Part shown: positions 62,501 to 64,000 of the stretch, in pieces | Layout of the letters: every line of letters begins with the position of its first letter | Numbering within the stretch: position 1 is the first letter of the stretch | NCBI RefSeq assembly: GCF_023093595.1 | Contig: NZ_JALLIK010000097.1 | Location: forward strand, 1-64,000 | Direction: 5' to 3' | Source: Thauera aromatica_A | GTDB taxonomy: Bacteria > Pseudomonadota > Gammaproteobacteria > Burkholderiales > Rhodocyclaceae | DNA: 64,000 nt | Notes under the pieces: generated by a model | The model's input: the letters and a program-made list of their open reading frames with translations, nothing else | Databases searched by the model: none | Told to the model about the DNA's origin: nothing | Position numbers and translations under genes: made by a program

Positions 62501-63235
62501 CTAATGCGTTTTCCTCGTGTCGCCGTTGCGTTGGGCAAGCGGCGAAAGTCTTTTCGAGTGAACCTTGCGCCCGCGCCATCGGGGCGTGATCAGGCGCATC
62601 CCATGGACCCGCTTGACGCCGTGCAACAGGTACGCCGCCCCCAGCACCGGCCACCAGCGCGCTCCGGCCCGATCCATGAAGCGCCAGCGCTCCAGCCACT
62701 GCACGCGGTGGACCGGCGGGACGAAACAGCCGCAGCCGCTGCCGCGGATCTCGAAGCCGAGCAGGTTCAGCCAATCCCGGATGCGCATCGCACTGCGGTA
62801 CTGGCCATTCCATGGCACGGCGGTGGCGCGGCATCCGAGCACACGGCGCAGCCCCCACAGGCTGATCGGGTTGAAGCCGGTGATCACCACGCTCCCTTCG
62901 GCCACCAGCACACGCTCGACTTCACGCAGCACCTCATGCGGATGGCGCGAGAACTCGAGCACATGCGGAAGCAATACCAGATCGAGGCTGGCGCTGGCGA
63001 ACGGCAGTTCGAACTCGTTCGCCTGCACCTGCGCCCCCGCAGCCGGCGCACAGCCGAAGCGGTGCGGCATCCGGTTCGCGCGCAGGAGGTCGATTTCGGG
63101 CAGGCCGATCTGCGCGGCGTTATAGCCGAAAATATCGGCCACGGTGCGATCCACCCCGTCTTGCTCCCAGGCGAGCAGGTAGCGTCCCTGCGGCGTCTGC
63201 AGCCAGCCCTGAAGATCGAGGATTGACATCGGCAC
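62501..63235 (-). CDS. SAM-dependent methyltransferase, YafS-like
   Basis: A 244-residue class I methyltransferase of the Methyltransf_11 type. Recognisable parts are LLAWEQDGVDRTVADIFGYNAAQIG (N-terminal), LPFASASLDLVLLPHVLEFSRHPHEVLREVERVL (post-motif I region) and EGSVVITGFNPISLWGLRRVL. The gene order yafS-rnhA-dnaQ matches the E. coli yafS-rnhA/dnaQ neighbourhood, supporting the YafS assignment. Its substrate is unknown. The classical GxGxG is not obvious because of a divergent motif I. Stop and the rnhA start are directly adjacent. Confidence 0.82.
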   Translation of the reverse strand: MPMSILDLQGWLQTPQGRYLLAWEQDGVDRTVADIFGYNAAQIGLPEIDLLRANRMPHRFGCAPAAGAQVQANEFELPFASASLDLVLLPHVLEFSRHPHEVLREVERVLVAEGSVVITGFNPISLWGLRRVLGCRATAVPWNGQYRSAMRIRDWLNLLGFEIRGSGCGCFVPPVHRVQWLERWRFMDRAGARWWPVLGAAYLLHGVKRVHGMRLITPRWRGRKVHSKRLSPLAQRNGDTRKTH

Positions 63236-63317
63236 TCAGGTCCTCACAATTCAGGGATGGACATTATACGTCGCCAATTCGCCTAGAACCCGCGCCGTTA
63301 CAGGCATTTAGCGTCCC

Positions 63318-63397
63318 TGCTGTCTAAAACTCGAAAACCCAACGGCGACCCTCAACCCCGCGTGAATACTGGGGCGATTTTTGAATTTTAGACAGCA
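63318..63397. repeat. 80-bp element with 20-bp imperfect inverted ends
   Basis: The first 12 bases (TGCTGTCTAAAA) recur as an exact reverse complement at 63386-63397. Allowing two mismatches, the inverted match extends to 20 bp (63318-63337 and 63378-63397). The element is AT-richer than its surroundings and lies alone in the 189-nt gap between the YafS-like and DUF4124 genes. No target duplication is visible. It could be a miniature transposon remnant, an operator pair or a structured terminator. Confidence 0.6.
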
Positions 63398-63424
63398 AAA
63401 TCGTGCTTTACCGCCCCCCCCCGC

Positions 63425-63940
63425 TCACCGCCCCACCATCCCCGCCCGCTGTTCTTCCAGCCGCTTGATCTCGTCCCGTATCCCGCGCATCCGCAGGTCG
63501 TAGCGGGCGACGGTGGCGTTCATTTCTTCGCTGATGCTCTGCTCCCACATCGCGCCGGCGAGGTTGGTGTTGGCGCGGTCTTTTTTGTTGCGCAGGGCCG
63601 CGAGTTCGCGGTTCATCCGGTCCTGCTCTTGCTCGAGGTCGGCGCGTTCGACGCGCAGGCGGTGGTCGAGCTCGCGCAGTTGGCGGGAGCGGACCATTTC
63701 GTCGACGGAGGCGTTGATTTTGTCGAGGGTGGTGGGTGCGCCGGGGGCGGGCGGGGTGCCGGGACCGGCGGCGGGGCGGATGTCGAGAGGCTGGGCGTCG
63801 GTGGCGCAGGGGCGGTCGGCGAAGACGGCCTGGCCGTCGATGCGGCACTTGTAGACCTGGGCGTGGGCGGCGGTGGCGATGAGCAGCGCGGCGGGGATCG
63901 CGGCGGCGCAGAGGATGGGCAGGCGGGGTGCCGGGGGCAT
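63425..63940 (-). CDS. DUF4124 domain-containing secreted protein
   Basis: A 171-residue exported protein. A signal peptide (LPILCAAAIPAALLIATAAHA) is followed by the DUF4124 pattern VYKCRIDGQAVFADRPC with two cysteines likely to form a disulfide. A Pro/Ala-rich linker leads to a charged coiled coil (residues ~80-165, LDHRLRVERADLEQEQDRMN and later). The ATG at 63940 is preferred over one 11 codons upstream since GGAG lies ahead of it. Function is unknown; DUF4124 proteins are common in the periplasm of beta- and gammaproteobacteria. Confidence 0.82.
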   Translation of the reverse strand: MPPAPRLPILCAAAIPAALLIATAAHAQVYKCRIDGQAVFADRPCATDAQPLDIRPAAGPGTPPAPGAPTTLDKINASVDEMVRSRQLRELDHRLRVERADLEQEQDRMNRELAALRNKKDRANTNLAGAMWEQSISEEMNATVARYDLRMRGIRDEIKRLEEQRAGMVGR

Positions 63941-64000
63941 GGCGGCATTCTCCGGGGATAGGCTGGGGGGCATTCTACCGCGGCGGGTGTGGCGGGACGG

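Noticed and set aside
63318..63397. CRISPR repeat
   Set aside because: There are only two copies, in inverted orientation, with no spacer series.

Overview
The window reads as a GC-rich betaproteobacterial chromosome, most likely Rhodocyclales (Thauera/Azoarcus/Aromatoleum type). The evidence is protein similarity as I recognise it, gene order (lpx-bam-dxr-tsf-rpsB, dapC-dapD-pilU-dapE, iscR-isc with cysE, yafS-rnhA-dnaQ) and strong G/C-ending codon use. No RNA genes, CRISPR arrays or complete insertion sequences were seen.

Region 1 (about 1-11,376, all on the minus strand) is a phage-defence island: brxA-brxB-brxC-[vapB-vapC]-pglX-AIPR-pglZ'. It is a BREX locus with three unusual traits. 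A toxin-antitoxin pair with its own palindromic operator sits between brxC and pglX. A gene for an AIPR (abortive infection/phage resistance) protein overlaps the pglX stop codon by 4 nt. The pglZ gene is cut down to its N-terminal ~160 codons. No brxL is visible. The middle of pglX, where the target-recognition region should lie, is much more AT-rich than the rest of the gene, which suggests domain exchange. The island starts only 30 nt behind a housekeeping operon and in the same direction, so it may depend partly on readthrough.

Region 2 (11,407-26,490, minus strand) is the conserved translation and envelope cluster: rpsB, tsf, pyrH, frr, uppS, cdsA, dxr, rseP, bamA, skp, lpxD, fabZ, lpxA, lpxB, rnhB and an rRNA/tRNA methyltransferase gene. 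Many of its genes overlap by 4 nt. It covers translation factors, isoprenoid and phospholipid precursors, lipid A synthesis and outer-membrane assembly. Divergent from it are map and glnD (26,813-30,240).

Region 3 (30,248-46,000) holds a UPF0114 membrane protein, a methylthioinosine phosphorylase, typA, galU, ligA, zipA and smc. A plus-strand lysine/diaminopimelate set (dapC, dapD, dapE) follows, with pilU embedded in it, and then prmB.

Region 4 (47,489-56,009, minus strand) is iron-sulfur assembly: iscR, a second cysteine desulfurase, iscS, iscU, iscA, hscB, hscA, fdx and iscX, preceded by cysE and trmJ. Two sequences closely matching the type 1 IscR operator were found, one at the iscR promoter and one with the same geometry in front of cysE. 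This suggests that cysteine supply and Fe-S assembly are co-regulated.

Region 5 (56,143-63,940) holds suhB, mutS, a spermidine-synthase-like gene, an nqrM-like gene, a CBS-domain gene, dnaQ-rnhA-yafS and a DUF4124 gene. Just before the last gene is an 80-bp element with near-perfect 20-bp inverted ends. The strongest leads for unusual biology are the modified BREX island and the paired IscR operators.
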